A stretch of 64,000 bases of DNA from Auriscalpium vulgare (lineage: Eukaryota > Basidiomycota > Agaricomycetes > Russulales > Auriscalpiaceae): positions 186,001 through 250,000 of the forward strand of contig JAHBBC010000037.1 of assembly GCA_019915015.1 (NCBI GenBank). Direction: 5' to 3'. The translations under genes were made by a program, and so were the position numbers. Shown in pieces: positions 32,913 to 43,110 of the stretch. Under the pieces are notes generated by a model. It had not been told where the DNA came from, ran no database searches, and saw only the letters and a program-made list of their open reading frames with translations. The first letter of the stretch is position 1. Every line of letters begins with the position of its first letter.

Positions 32913-34046
32913 ATGATCCCCCAAGCCGCATCCGATACAGCACGACTTCCTATTGGCCTTCCAATGCCACTTAAACCCACGACTACATTTCCGAACCCCG
33001 ATGACGAGCAAGAGCAGCCGCCACATAAGCGCCGGCGGGCTGCCGACAACGAGGACGCACCGCCGAAAGAGTATACCCGCCACCAGGATCTGTGGCTTGA
33101 GGACGGCACCATAGTCATCGTCGCAGAGTCCATGCTCTTTCGCGTTCACAAGAGCGTCCTGCGGCGACACTCCGACTTCTTCGACGATATGTTCGCCATG
33201 CCTCAGCCGGAATCCACGGAAGAGATGGTTGATGGGTGCCCCGTCGTGCAGTTTCACGACGCCGCGGCCGACGTGGCACATACTCTGTCTGCGTTATACA
33301 CAAGGTAAAATACTCAGTACGCGCATCTGGCACTCGATCATATCATTGACCAGAATCGTAGGGTATATGATGCGCCGTCTGTGGAGCGTTTTGACTACAT
33401 ATCTGCGATACTCCGACTCGGCGGCAAATACCAGATCCGTGCCTTGGAAAGGGAGGCCCTCAGACGCCTCCAGGAAGCCTATCCCACTAGGCTCGAAGAC
33501 TTCCAGCGAGCGTCGCACCCCCCTCGGACGTACTTTCGGGCGAAGTCGGAGCCTTTCCGGGTGCTCAAACTGGTGCAGACCGTGCGCGGCGACGATGCAG
33601 AGTCACAGAAGAAGCTCGACCGCATCGCCGCCGTTGCGATGTATGAATGCTGCCAACTCGACCCAGAGGAGGTAGCCAGCGTCGAGAAGGACGGCTTGCA
33701 GCTGGACAGCCAATTCCACAGGCAGTATGCGGCTGGGAGGTGGCGGCTTCAGGAGCAGAAGGCGTTGATCGCGAATAAATTCCTGGGTTGGCGTGCGCCG
33801 GGGAGTTTGACGACGTGCTGCAGTGGCTGGGATAACCAATGGGCACATTTACGGGGTGCAGTTGAGGCCAACTACTTCTTGTCCGTGGATGCGCTCACAT
33901 GCAGCGCAAATGATCCACTCTTCCGAAGCACGGTGGAGCGGCTATGCTTCACATGCAGTACTCAACTTACGAGCGAGTATGACTCGCAGGTCCGGGAGGT
34001 TTGGATACGCCTCTCTGAGGTTCTTCGGGTTCCGAGCCCAACGTAG
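32913..34046 (+). CDS. BTB/POZ-domain protein, array member 1 (intact), 358 aa
   Basis: The model is join(32913..33304, 33362..34046) with a 57-nt intron. The acceptor is the second AG, which restores frame; the total is 359 codons. A basic cluster (HKRRRAADNED) suggests a nuclear localisation signal. The BTB fold covers about residues 58–170: LWLEDGTIVIVAESMLFRVHKSVL, DDMFAMPQPE, GCPVVQFHDAAADVAHTLSALY and DYISAILRLGGKYQIRALE. A helical part follows (AMYECCQLDP), then a C-terminal segment with regularly placed Cys residues. Such Agaricomycete BTB proteins may act as dimeric adaptors, possibly with Cul3, but nothing proves that here. It is the only undamaged member of the array. Confidence 0.85.
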
Positions 34047-34572
34047 TCCGGGTCCCACAATCTAGTCTGTAACATAGACCATCGGTACTGGCATGGTTCG
34101 CATATCGAAATTTGAATTACTTGACGACAACTCTCGGCTGCCGTGAGGCGCCTTATTGAGCGGCCACTGCGTCTGCGCGACTGGTCGGGAAGGCGAAACC
34201 ACAGTGCAGGGTTAGGGCAGCCGAAGTACGGTCTTCCAGTGGCACTGTGGCAGGTCGTTTACTTCGCACCACTAAAGTTCCTACAGTGACACCCATTGTA
34301 GCAGACTCTGTTCTCTGACTTGTTCTCTGTCACTCGTACCGGCTTCCCCTCTGGCTGCTTGTACTTTTTGACACCTAGGGTTGCTAAGGAGAACAACGTC
34401 GCAAGGTTCAACCGCCTTATGTCTTGCGACAAATGAAACCTGCGTATATGTCTCCGTGTGTGCTCGCTTTGGCCTATAGACCGCACTTATATGGAACCGA
34501 AGGCGATCGCGAGCTGTTGCATTCACCACCTCCGATATCGCGTCACCGCGTCATCGCCTTCACGCACCTCAA
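34047..34572. other. Intergenic region between BTB array members
   Basis: No gene is supported. The stretch directly precedes the ATG-like start of array member 2 and parallels the upstream region of member 1 in position. It may contain promoter remnants. Confidence 0.35.
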
Positions 34573-35760
34573 ATGATTCCGCAAGTCGCCTCCACCGGCC
34601 GACGCAACAGAAGACGCTGCGCGCCCTTCTGATGCCGCCCCAGTACCAGCTCAGTCCACGACAACTTCATCACTGGCCCACGATGACGAACAAGAGCAGC
34701 CGCCACGCAAGCGCCGACGGACGGGAGACATCGACAACGCTTCGAAAGAACGCACGCGCCACGAGGAGCTGTGGTACAATGACGGTACCATCGTCGTCTG
34801 CGCTGAGACTACCCTCTTCCGTGTTCACATGAGCGTCCTGAAGCGCCACTTTCCTGCCCTTGACGATATGCTCTCTAAGCCTGAGCCCGAAGAGCAGGTC
34901 GATGGGTGTCCGATCGTGCAGTTTTCATGAGTCCGCGGCCGACGTGGCACATATGATTGGGGCATTCTACTCAAGGTGCGCCCGCTGCTGTATGCGGAAC
35001 ACTTCAAGTTGTGCTGACAGTAGCTCATAGGGGATACGACTTGCACCGAACAGTGTCCCTTGACTACATTTCTGCAATACTTCGGATGGGCACCAAATAC
35101 AAGATCAGTCATCTGGAAAGGGAGGCTGTCAAGCGCCTGCTAGACGTCTACCCCACGAGTCTCAATACCTTCCGGTCATACGACAGCGAGAGGCACCCAT
35201 TCGACCCGTCGGACGCCCCGCGGACCTACGAACACACGAAGTCGGAGCCTTTCCGAGTGCTTACGTTGGTGGAAAGCGTACGCAGCAGCGATGCAAAGGT
35301 ACAAGAGGATCTGCACCACATCGCTACTCTCGCCCTGTATGTCAGCTGCCAATACGGGACCGAGGAGGTGGACAGAATTGGCTTCGAGCTGGACAGCCGG
35401 TCTCGCAGGCGATACTCGATGGGACGCTCGTGGCTGCGGCAGGAGAGGACGCACATCTTGACAAATTTTATGGACGACCTGGGTGTGAAGCGATCGCGCG
35501 ACTGCGCGAACTGCCGCATCAAGTTGGCTCCCATACTAGAGCGTGCCTATAGGCATAGGGATTTTGTCTCTGTCCGGGTCCTCGACAGCAGCGCGAAAGA
35601 TGGATTCTTCGAAGCCCTAGTAAAGTCGGTATGCTCTTCCTGCAGGAATGACTGTGCGAGGATGTTCAACGACCGCGTCGAGAAAGCTTGGCGGAAACTC
35701 TCCGAGGTCCTTCACATCGCTCCGGCGCATTCGAAATTAAGCGTCGTCTCCCACAGCGTG
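34573..35760 (+). pseudogene. BTB/POZ array member 2, frameshifted and running into member 3
   Basis: MIPQVAS at 34573 matches the start of member 1, but the frame is lost before DDEQEQPPRKRRR. The BTB strand ELWYNDGTIVVCAETTLFRVHMSVL is intact. One extra T in the run at 34922–34925 breaks the HESAADVAHM block. The intron before GYDLHRTVSLDYISAIL is conserved, and the second part is open through CRNDC and EKAWRKLSEVLHI. The stop expected by comparison with member 1 is missing, so the frame passes without a break into member 3. At least two frame lesions make it non-functional as sequenced. Confidence 0.75.
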
Positions 35761-36945
35761 ACGAAATACGTCGATCTCTACACTTCATCGCCGCCTCAGT
35801 CCTCAAGTATTCCATCGCTAGCCCCCGTTGACGAACAAGAGCCCTGCCAGCGCCGTCTTATGGCTGACGCCGATGACAACGCTCTGGAAGAGCGCACGCG
35901 CCACGAAGAGCTGTGGTACGATGATGGTACCATCGTCATCGTCGCCGAGACGACTCTTTTCCGCGTTCACATGGGCGTCCTGAAGCGCGAATGTGGTTTA
36001 TTCGATGCCATGTTCTCTATGCCTCAGCCGGAACAGCTGCAAGAGCTGCAAGAGCAGGTCGATGGATGCCCGGTCGTGCTATTCCACGATTCCGCGGCCG
36101 ACGTGGGGCATATGCTTGCTGCGCTCTACTCAAGGTGCGAACCCTGCCGAATATTAGCATCAAAAGTGATGTTGACATTGATGATATATAGGGGCTACGA
36201 AGCGTACCGAGCGGTCTCTCTAGACTACATTTCTGCGATACTTTGATTGGGCCTCAAATACGGAATCACTCGCTTGGAAGACGAGGCTGTCAATCGCCTC
36301 CTAGACGTCTATCCAATGGATTGTGATGCCTTCCAGCGATATAACAAGTATATCCATCCATGCGTTGCATCGGAGGCCCCGCGGACCTACGTCCACACGA
36401 CGCCGGAACCTTTCCGGGTTCTCAAGCTAGTGGAGAGCGTTGACAGCGACGACACAAGGCTCAAGCATATCGCGAATCTAGCTCTTTATGTCTGCTGCCA
36501 ATTCGACCCCAAGCAGATGCTTTTCCTCGAGATGGCTGGCTTTCAGCTGGACAGCCGAATGTACAGACGATATACGATGGGGCGCTGGCAACTGCTGCAG
36601 GAGAAGGCAAACATCTTGTCAATGTTTTCGGACCACTGTTTGCGTCCTTCACGAGCACTAGTGTTGTGCGCTAGGCCTGACAGTTGTGCCATCGATCCGG
36701 CTTGTGTACCAGACTATCCGAAGCCCTTTGTCGATGCGTACATTGGCTCTGTGCGGGTCCTAGAGCGCAGTACCGAAGATGAATATTTTCAAGCCAGGGT
36801 CGAGCCGTTGTGTCCTCGATGCAGGGATAAATGTGCGGAAATTCATGACGGCCGTGTCTGGGCAGCTTGGATGAAGCTCAATGAGCTGTTTTGCATAGGT
36901 CAGCCATTTTGGTACTCAGATTATCATGAACTCGAATGGAAATGA
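35761..36945 (+). pseudogene. BTB/POZ array member 3, nonsense codon (CGA to TGA)
   Basis: The frame carries on from member 2 without its own upstream stop. It shows RHEELWYDDGTIVIVAETTLFRVHMGVL, DAMFSMPQPE, GCPVVLFHDSAADVGHMLAALY, a 57-nt intron (36135..36191) and GYEAYRAVSLDYISAIL. A TGA at 36244–36246 then replaces the Arg codon found in members 1 and 2 (CTxCGA versus CTTTGA). After it the frame stays open to 36945 with the full helical part and the Cys-rich tail. The change is a C-to-T transition at a CpG. Apart from this codon, member 3 is intact. Readthrough or a sequence error cannot be excluded. Confidence 0.75.
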
Positions 36946-37124
36946 GTTATCTCGTCTGGTACATATCAATCAATACAACAATTTCACCACATGGACGATA
37001 CTCGTGGACAATGTGCCAATGAGCGTACTTCATTACCGCTTCGTTAGAATGGCAAGTGCTTTGGATAAGGACAGCTAGGACACTACTATTGTAATTGTGC
37101 ATGATGGACCGGGATTCCCTGGGA

Positions 37125-38441
37125 CTACACTTGGGTCGAGTGGATGCGATCGCTGGCCGGAGGGAGGGCTTTAGAAATATCATCCGATTTTCCAGTCCCA
37201 GTCCCGGAATCGGGGTAGTCCTTTGTACTAGTCTGCGAGATGTGCACCTGCATCGGGATACTGCGATGCGCCGTCGATACCGAGTGGGAAATTCCGCCAC
37301 CACTGGGCGCCGACACCCTCCTCATGCCTAGGCGCACGATGACCATGTAGAATGCGATAGAGATGATCGGCGTGACCTGTGAAGTTGTGCCACTAAGTTC
37401 ACAGACAGACTAGATAAGATCAGAGCTCAGGCGTACTATGTTGAGCATTATGACTCTGCCGTTCCATTTGCATACGAAAGTAATGAGAGCGGCGAGGAGA
37501 GTGATAGAGTAGAGCACGCCGGCGTCGAGGATGATGAGGCCGATAGGCATCAGCGCGCTCTGGGATGTGCGTAATGGGCGAACGCGTGAGTCAACATGCC
37601 AGATGCGTAAGGTCAGAAGCACTAGTGCAGGAATCGAGCCTATGAGCTGTCTTCCTTGTCGTGATCGGCGTGCACTTACGCGTGCATACGCCGTTGGTTG
37701 CCATCGTTGTTGCGTAGAACGCCGTAATCCAGCGCGCCGTGCTTGTCATGAGGAACGAGGCCCCATGAAGGTTAGTCTGAGCAACCGCACGGACGGTACC
37801 CACGCAAGTCGCTGGTGGACCGCTCCCGTCAGCAGGGTGCGCACAAAGCAATGGCAAGGAGCACGCACCTAAGAGACCGCACCACATTATGATCGGAAAT
37901 ACGAGGACCCATACAGACCGCCAAACAATGGAGCAGCGGTAGATCTTGTGTTCACGGTGAGCGCTGCGCGAGTGTAACGGGAACTTTGGAACGACATACC
38001 AGTATCCCATCCCCTAGAAGCGTCTGGGCGGAGTATATGGCACTCTCGAGCACAAACGTGAGTTGGGAAACGTCGTTAAACCACGCAGAGGGTCCGCCAG
38101 GGAAACTTCTGCTCTCTACGAAACCTTGAACTAGGCGATGAATGGCGATGGCGATATGCTTGTAGGGGACCCTGGTCAGTCCGTAGGGAAGTGCGAGGGA
38201 TTGGACGACTTATTCACCACTGTACTGAAGAGAAAGAACAGTGACGCTGCCACCACCATCGGCCAGTTGACGTATCCGCGCCGCCTTTGGAATAGAAACC
38301 ACATCGTTGCGCCGTACATAGGGACCGACACGCCTGGAGACACCTGATTAGCAATACAACCATGAGAGCATAGGCCTGCTCACCGTATAGGACGGCTTCG
38401 AGGCCGGTAGCGATGATGCTCGCCTTATCGAATGGGATCAT
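37125..38441 (-). CDS. Seven-helix membrane protein, Agaricomycete-specific family, multi-exon
   Basis: The ATG at 38441 starts IPFDKASIIATGLEAVLYG, followed by an intron and then MYGATMWFLFQRRRGYVNWPMVVAASLFFLFST. Later exons give AIYSAQTLLGDGILIYRCSIVWRS, VLVFPIIMWCGLLG, RWITAFYATTMATNG and LIILDAGVLYSITLLAALITFVC. A cytosolic tail with FYMVIVRLGM ends at 37125. The opening 'FDKASIIATxLEaxLYG' and the IYRCxIVW motif are typical of a large family of basidiomycete integral membrane proteins of unknown function. I infer a plasma-membrane or ER location. The exons were followed by sight; I did not verify every splice site. Confidence 0.72.
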
Positions 38442-39480
38442 ACTCTTGACTTCGCATTCGCAACATTCTGAGGGCACTGGGGCTTTAGTAGGGCGACTCA
38501 AGCGAGAACGCCACCGCCGGCGACCAGGGGAACTCAGTGGCGCTAGATGATTACACATAATGGGGCTGCGTATCGGCGCCCATAGAACGTGGAGATTACA
38601 AGCGAATAAAATCGCCGAGCTGTGGTTCTCCGCCGACATTTTCCAGAGCCCGAGAAGCAGACTAGCCCAAAATGCAACAGAGCACCAAAGCTGAGGGAAG
38701 TCGAGACTGTACGAAGGTGAGCGACGGAATGGCGGCTGCAGAATAGCCAGCAGGTAGCCACAGCGCCAGCAGGTAGCCAGAGCGCCAGCAGTCCGGCTGA
38801 TGTTTCTAGAAACCAGATCAGACGATGCCTTGGCGTCGGCAACACCATCCTAACCAGATGAGCACTAGGAGCCAGAACCCTGAAAATCCACTTTCGAGAG
38901 ACACCCGAACGACGTCGAGGCCCGATTCACAATCCGATAAATTGAAGGCAGCCCGAGGTCGCCCGATGCCGGTTGTGCGGTTGGCCACTGGGACTAAGGT
39001 AGGCCTTGACAGGCCTTGACCGCAGACTGCGCAACACAAGGGTCGGCTACCAGTATCGGTGAGGCTGCAAATTTGATGGTGGCGTGTTGGGCCTGTTGGC
39101 GAGGAAACACGGTTGCATATGGACACATACGACGATACCCAATGCCGTGTAGCGAGAAGTCGCTGACCAGCGCCTCGAAGATGCGCGACCCATACCGTCT
39201 GATTAAAAAATTATGTGACCACACGAGTTGGGGGAGGGGATGTCGAGTCAATGGTGACTAACTCGGAGGCAGAGTACAACAAGCGAGACGATGAGCATGG
39301 GGTACAAGCAGAATAAAGCGCACTGTGGATGAGAACTTGGAGCGACGTTGCGCTGACCGGAGCTGAGAGCAGAGCCTGCATGCTGGCCGCCAGAGCCATT
39401 TAGTACGTAACTCAGCTGCTTTCAGCTTCGCTGTCGTTCGACGTCGTCGACTCCTACCCTTCAGCTCGTCAGAAACTATC
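38442..39480. other. Intergenic region with two small tandem repeats
   Basis: No gene is supported. Near 38745–38792 a 22-bp unit (cagcaggtagccacagcgc type) occurs twice. At 39000–39020 the 10-mer aggccttgac is directly doubled. The right end is the upstream region of APH copy B. Confidence 0.4.
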
Positions 39481-40517
39481 ATGCCCAACTTCGTCGAGGT
39501 CTTTATCGACGACGGAAATAAGCCGACGAACATTCCGCGCTACGAGACAATCGGCAATCTATAGCCCTGCGTCCAGACCAAGCAACCGACATCAACACCA
39601 GCGGTGTCAGGCTTACTCTCAGCAAGACGTCTGATACCGACGTCAGCGATATCTGGGTCAAGTTTGGGGAGGAGCTATTCATGGGCGAGGCCATGACGCA
39701 GCGCTTTGTCGCGCAACACCTTGAAAGCAACCAGATCGCGGCTGTGCGTGCCCCTCGCGTTTACCTTGCCTTTACTTGGGGTCACGACGGTTTCATTGTC
39801 ACCGAGTACATTGATGGGAAGATGTGCGACGACTCCGATATTCCCCTCGTCGTCGCCGCCGTGCAATACCTCATCACCATCCAAAGCCCCAGCCCAACTC
39901 CTGGACGCATCGGTGGAGGCTTAATCGAACATCCTTTCTTCATCGAGCGGACGGCCTCTGTCTGGTACAATTCAGTCAAGGAGCTCCAAGCTCATATCAA
40001 TGGTGTAAGTCTTCCCCTTCATCTCGCCTCCTTGCTCTCCAGATGGTGACTATGAACGCAGATATTACGCTGCACTGGGAGGAGCCTCCGCGTTGACTTC
40101 AGCCCGGAGCTCGAAGGTCAAAGCCTGCCGCTATGCGTATCTGACCTGGTTCTTGTCAACTTCATGAAGGATAGTGATGGCAAGATCGTGGCCGTGGACT
40201 TTGGCGGCTACTCCTTCCTGCCGCGCTCCTTCTTCGGCTTCGCGCTGGATCCGCCGCAGGCCGTTCACTGCTCCGAAGAGAACGCCTCATCAAAATTCTC
40301 TGTTATCAACGCTCCGCAACAGTTTCGGCGTTGGTGTCTGCCTCCCTTGCGCTGATTCCATATATGAACAACAATGTCGGTGAGTACTTCCTTGCTCTCC
40401 TTCCGTTCTCTTGCCTCTTACGCCCTTGCGACAATACTGAGTTTTATGTACTGCACAGGTCTTCCGAAGGAGCTCCGGTCCAGGATAAACGGGCCGCATA
40501 CGCCGTCCCTAGTTTAG
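39481..40517 (+). pseudogene. APH-like kinase-fold gene, copy B
   Basis: Plus-strand counterpart of 28083–29127. It starts MPNFVEVFIDDGNKP at 39481. Compared with copy A, four bases are missing after the codons for ETI (about 39546–39552), which puts TAG in frame. A further disruption lies near 40085–40105, where copy A encodes RVDFEPEL. The IVTEYIDGK block, where copy A is broken, is intact here, and so are KIVAVDFGGYSFLP and the last exon GLPKELRSRI. Copies A and B are therefore broken at different sites, and the duplication must predate both lesions or they arose independently. Confidence 0.72.
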
Positions 40518-40577
40518 TACTACGGCGGCCTGACGGCGGCGTCCTCACATCTCGGCGCTTGAGTTGACGATTCTCCC
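39481..40577 (+). repeat. Inverted segmental duplication, right arm, part 1
   Basis: This part matches minus-strand 29127–28005. Homology continues past the APH stop into a shared gagttgacgattctccc (40562–40578), also found on the minus strand at about 28005–28022. It then ends at the left edge of a 5.5-kb segment that is absent from the left arm. Confidence 0.75.
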
Positions 40578-40884
40578 GAAGAACGTTGCTGTGCTTATTT
40601 CGCCCCTCTCTTGTTCATTGTATCTGCAATGTATATCGATAACGTCATCTCCTTTCTTCGTGACGAAATCACCTTGAGTTCGGACACTTCCGCTTCGCTC
40701 ACGAGGCAATACGCGGGATACGAGAAGATCAACCCCAGGCCTAACCCACCTGAAGGAACGCCTAGACTGCTTGAAGTTGCCATGATAGCAGAAAGTGTGC
40801 CTCTGAAAACTTCTCATTGGGAATCACCTCTATATATCAATTTAAATCAATACAGCGAACGACTTGATGCACTGTCATTTTTCT
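40578..40884. other. Unassigned interval
   Basis: A plus-strand frame at about 40629–40907 (starting MYIDNVISFL) shows no family resemblance and overlaps the 3' end of the sedolisin relic. I see nothing else here. Confidence 0.25.
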
Positions 40885-43110
40885 TCAGAGGCCAACAGCC
40901 GTCCTGAGAGCAGCAAAGTTCGGCGTCCCCAGCCCAGTGACCTTGAGTGAACGGTGTCAGCTCCGAACAGCGGCTTCGACATCAACATAGGCTTACTGGA
41001 TCCCAGCCCGTTGTGGCAGGGAAACCATTGGTGTTGCATCCCGGGTTATTACCTAACGAACAGGAAAAATGTAAGCACCAGTCCCCACAGCAGAGGAAGA
41101 AACGCACCCGTGGTGACGGATGTCAGCGCGCTGAGCCCCGTCGAGTACAGGAACGGGTTCAGGAATCCCAGTGGGCTCTTTCCCGCCGCGATGAGCTCGT
41201 CATTCAGCAGCGAGACGACGCTTGCGAAGATCGGACTCGAGCAGCTTGTGCCGGCGACCGTCGTCGACGCCCCTTGGAAGAAGATCTCCACGTGCTCCCC
41301 CTGCGCGGACACGTCCGGGAACCCGCGCCCCGTGCGGTTGAACTTGCCGCTGTTCGTGGAGCCCAGTTTGGTGAGGTAGGCGGAGACCGCGCTGGCCTGA
41401 TACGATGGGATGCCGAAGAAGTTGGAGAAGCCGCCTGAGGAGAAAGTCGCGGAGGTCTCTGGGCTGTGGTAGTGGCGCCGACCGAGGTCATGCTGTGATA
41501 CGTGTGGGGTAAGTCAAATCACTGGATGCGGAGGAAGGCGGAGGTATGTACGCACAAAGGGCATCCAGAGGGGAACGTCGGCACGAAGGTCGTGCAGGTG
41601 CCGGACTGCGACCCAGATACGCCTCCATACCCAGACGAGAACAGTATAGACGTTCCTCGGGCGCCGAGTTGCGCATACGCATTGCACAGGTTGCTGTGAA
41701 TACAATGGAGTCAGCACAGGCAATGCATTGCATAGCAGCCAAGGAGATACGTACTTCGCAAGGGCGCGGGAGACGCCGTTCTCGTTCGCACCATAGCTGG
41801 TTGTGAGGACGTGCGGGGGATTACTCTCTGCAAGCAAGAAGTTGATGATGTCCAGGAAGCCAAATACACCATCCCGCGTGCTGTCACCGACGGAGACGAA
41901 CGCGACCGGGACACCGCTCGCCACACCAATCGTGATCGTGTACTGTGTGTCAAGATCCTGTATATTATAGATAACGTCACAGACATTGAGCGAACTGAGA
42001 TTGGCGGGTTAGTAGATGGCTGTGCTTTATTACTTACTGCTTCGAGACCAGCCTGGCTTTTAGTTTGAGAGTTTGTTCCGCCATCAAGCGTCTGCAGAGT
42101 GAACACCGTCGTTGATGGCAGATCCGGTCGTAAGCTCGTTAAGAAACTCTATGAGGCTCCACAACATGAATCACTTCGGCGATCAATTGGCCGGCCCAAG
42201 CGAGGCCAATCGACGTACCTTCAAGTCTGCCTGATTGGCGAACTGATCGATGAAGCCCGACACACCGAGAACGTTCGACGTCTGTGTCGCGCGGGTGGTA
42301 GGGATCCCGTAGAGCGCTTGCAAGCAGACAGGAGTGATGAGCGTCGCGCAGCTGGCAGGCACCGCGTCTGTGCTCAAATTGGCCTGCGTTGCCAACGGGA
42401 CGACGCCTTTCGGCAGCGGAATGGACACGAGCGGCTGGCGATTCAGCGACTCCGGGAACCTGTGTAGATCCTATTATGAAATTGCGACGAGGTCGCAGTA
42501 GAGGTAGGCATACGTGTTGTAGGGTGCACGAAGTCCAGATGACCTTGCAGGTCAGCGGGGATGGAATACTCGAGCGTGCGCACAGCCGTCGCTCCCGTCT
42601 CGGTGTGCGTGAACGTCGTGAACTCCGTATTGAAGAGCGCATTTGCTTGCGCGACCGTCACATCAATCGATAGCCAGTCACCCGCAGGAGAGATGGGCTT
42701 CGCAGTTACACCATGCTCGGACAGGAACGCGCTGACGGCAGGGACGCTCTGAGGAGCCGGTGCAACAAACTTACTTCTCGACCTGTCAGAGCTCAGATGT
42801 CAAAACAACCTCCTTGAAGGACGGAAGCAAATGAGCTTCTAACCTCTTCCTTGCTGAGGAACTGTCCGTAAAGCGCGCTTCTCGGCGTGCTGACCGCCAT
42901 GAGCGCTTCCTCCAGACCGGCGGGATCACTCTGGACGCGCGCAAGACGAAGATTCAGCCCCTCATCCTCCGGCGCGAGCCCATGAGAGACGAAGCCTCCC
43001 GGAATAGCATCGCGCCGCTCGTGCACGATCATGCTGCGCCCCGAAAGGGGAGTCGCATATGTGAGGCGTGTTGCAAGGAATGGCAAGAAAAATGAGAGCG
43101 CCAACATCAT
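40885..43110 (-). pseudogene. Sedolisin (peptidase S53) pseudogene, copy A
   Basis: Minus-strand exons parallel those of the intact gene at 49098–51274. The signal-peptide exon starts at 43110 (MMLALSFFLPFLA) and ends QFLSKEE. The next exon carries a 4-nt TAAG insertion right after VEK, giving an in-frame stop and, by chance, a perfect GTAAGT donor sequence. The prodomain SPAGDWLSIDV, the AGLEA glutamate exon and TVAGTSCSSPIFAS with the catalytic Ser are still readable. A further frame change lies after VGATT (about 41470). The last exon (VTGLGTPNFAALRTAVGL) ends at 40885. Several lesions make it dead. It lies within the 5.5 kb that splits the right arm. Confidence 0.82.

Noticed and set aside
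36946..37124. Continuation of the membrane-protein gene beyond 37125
   Set aside because: The minus-strand frame has a stop at 37125–37127 after HSTQV. What lies downstream is compatible with 3' UTR only.
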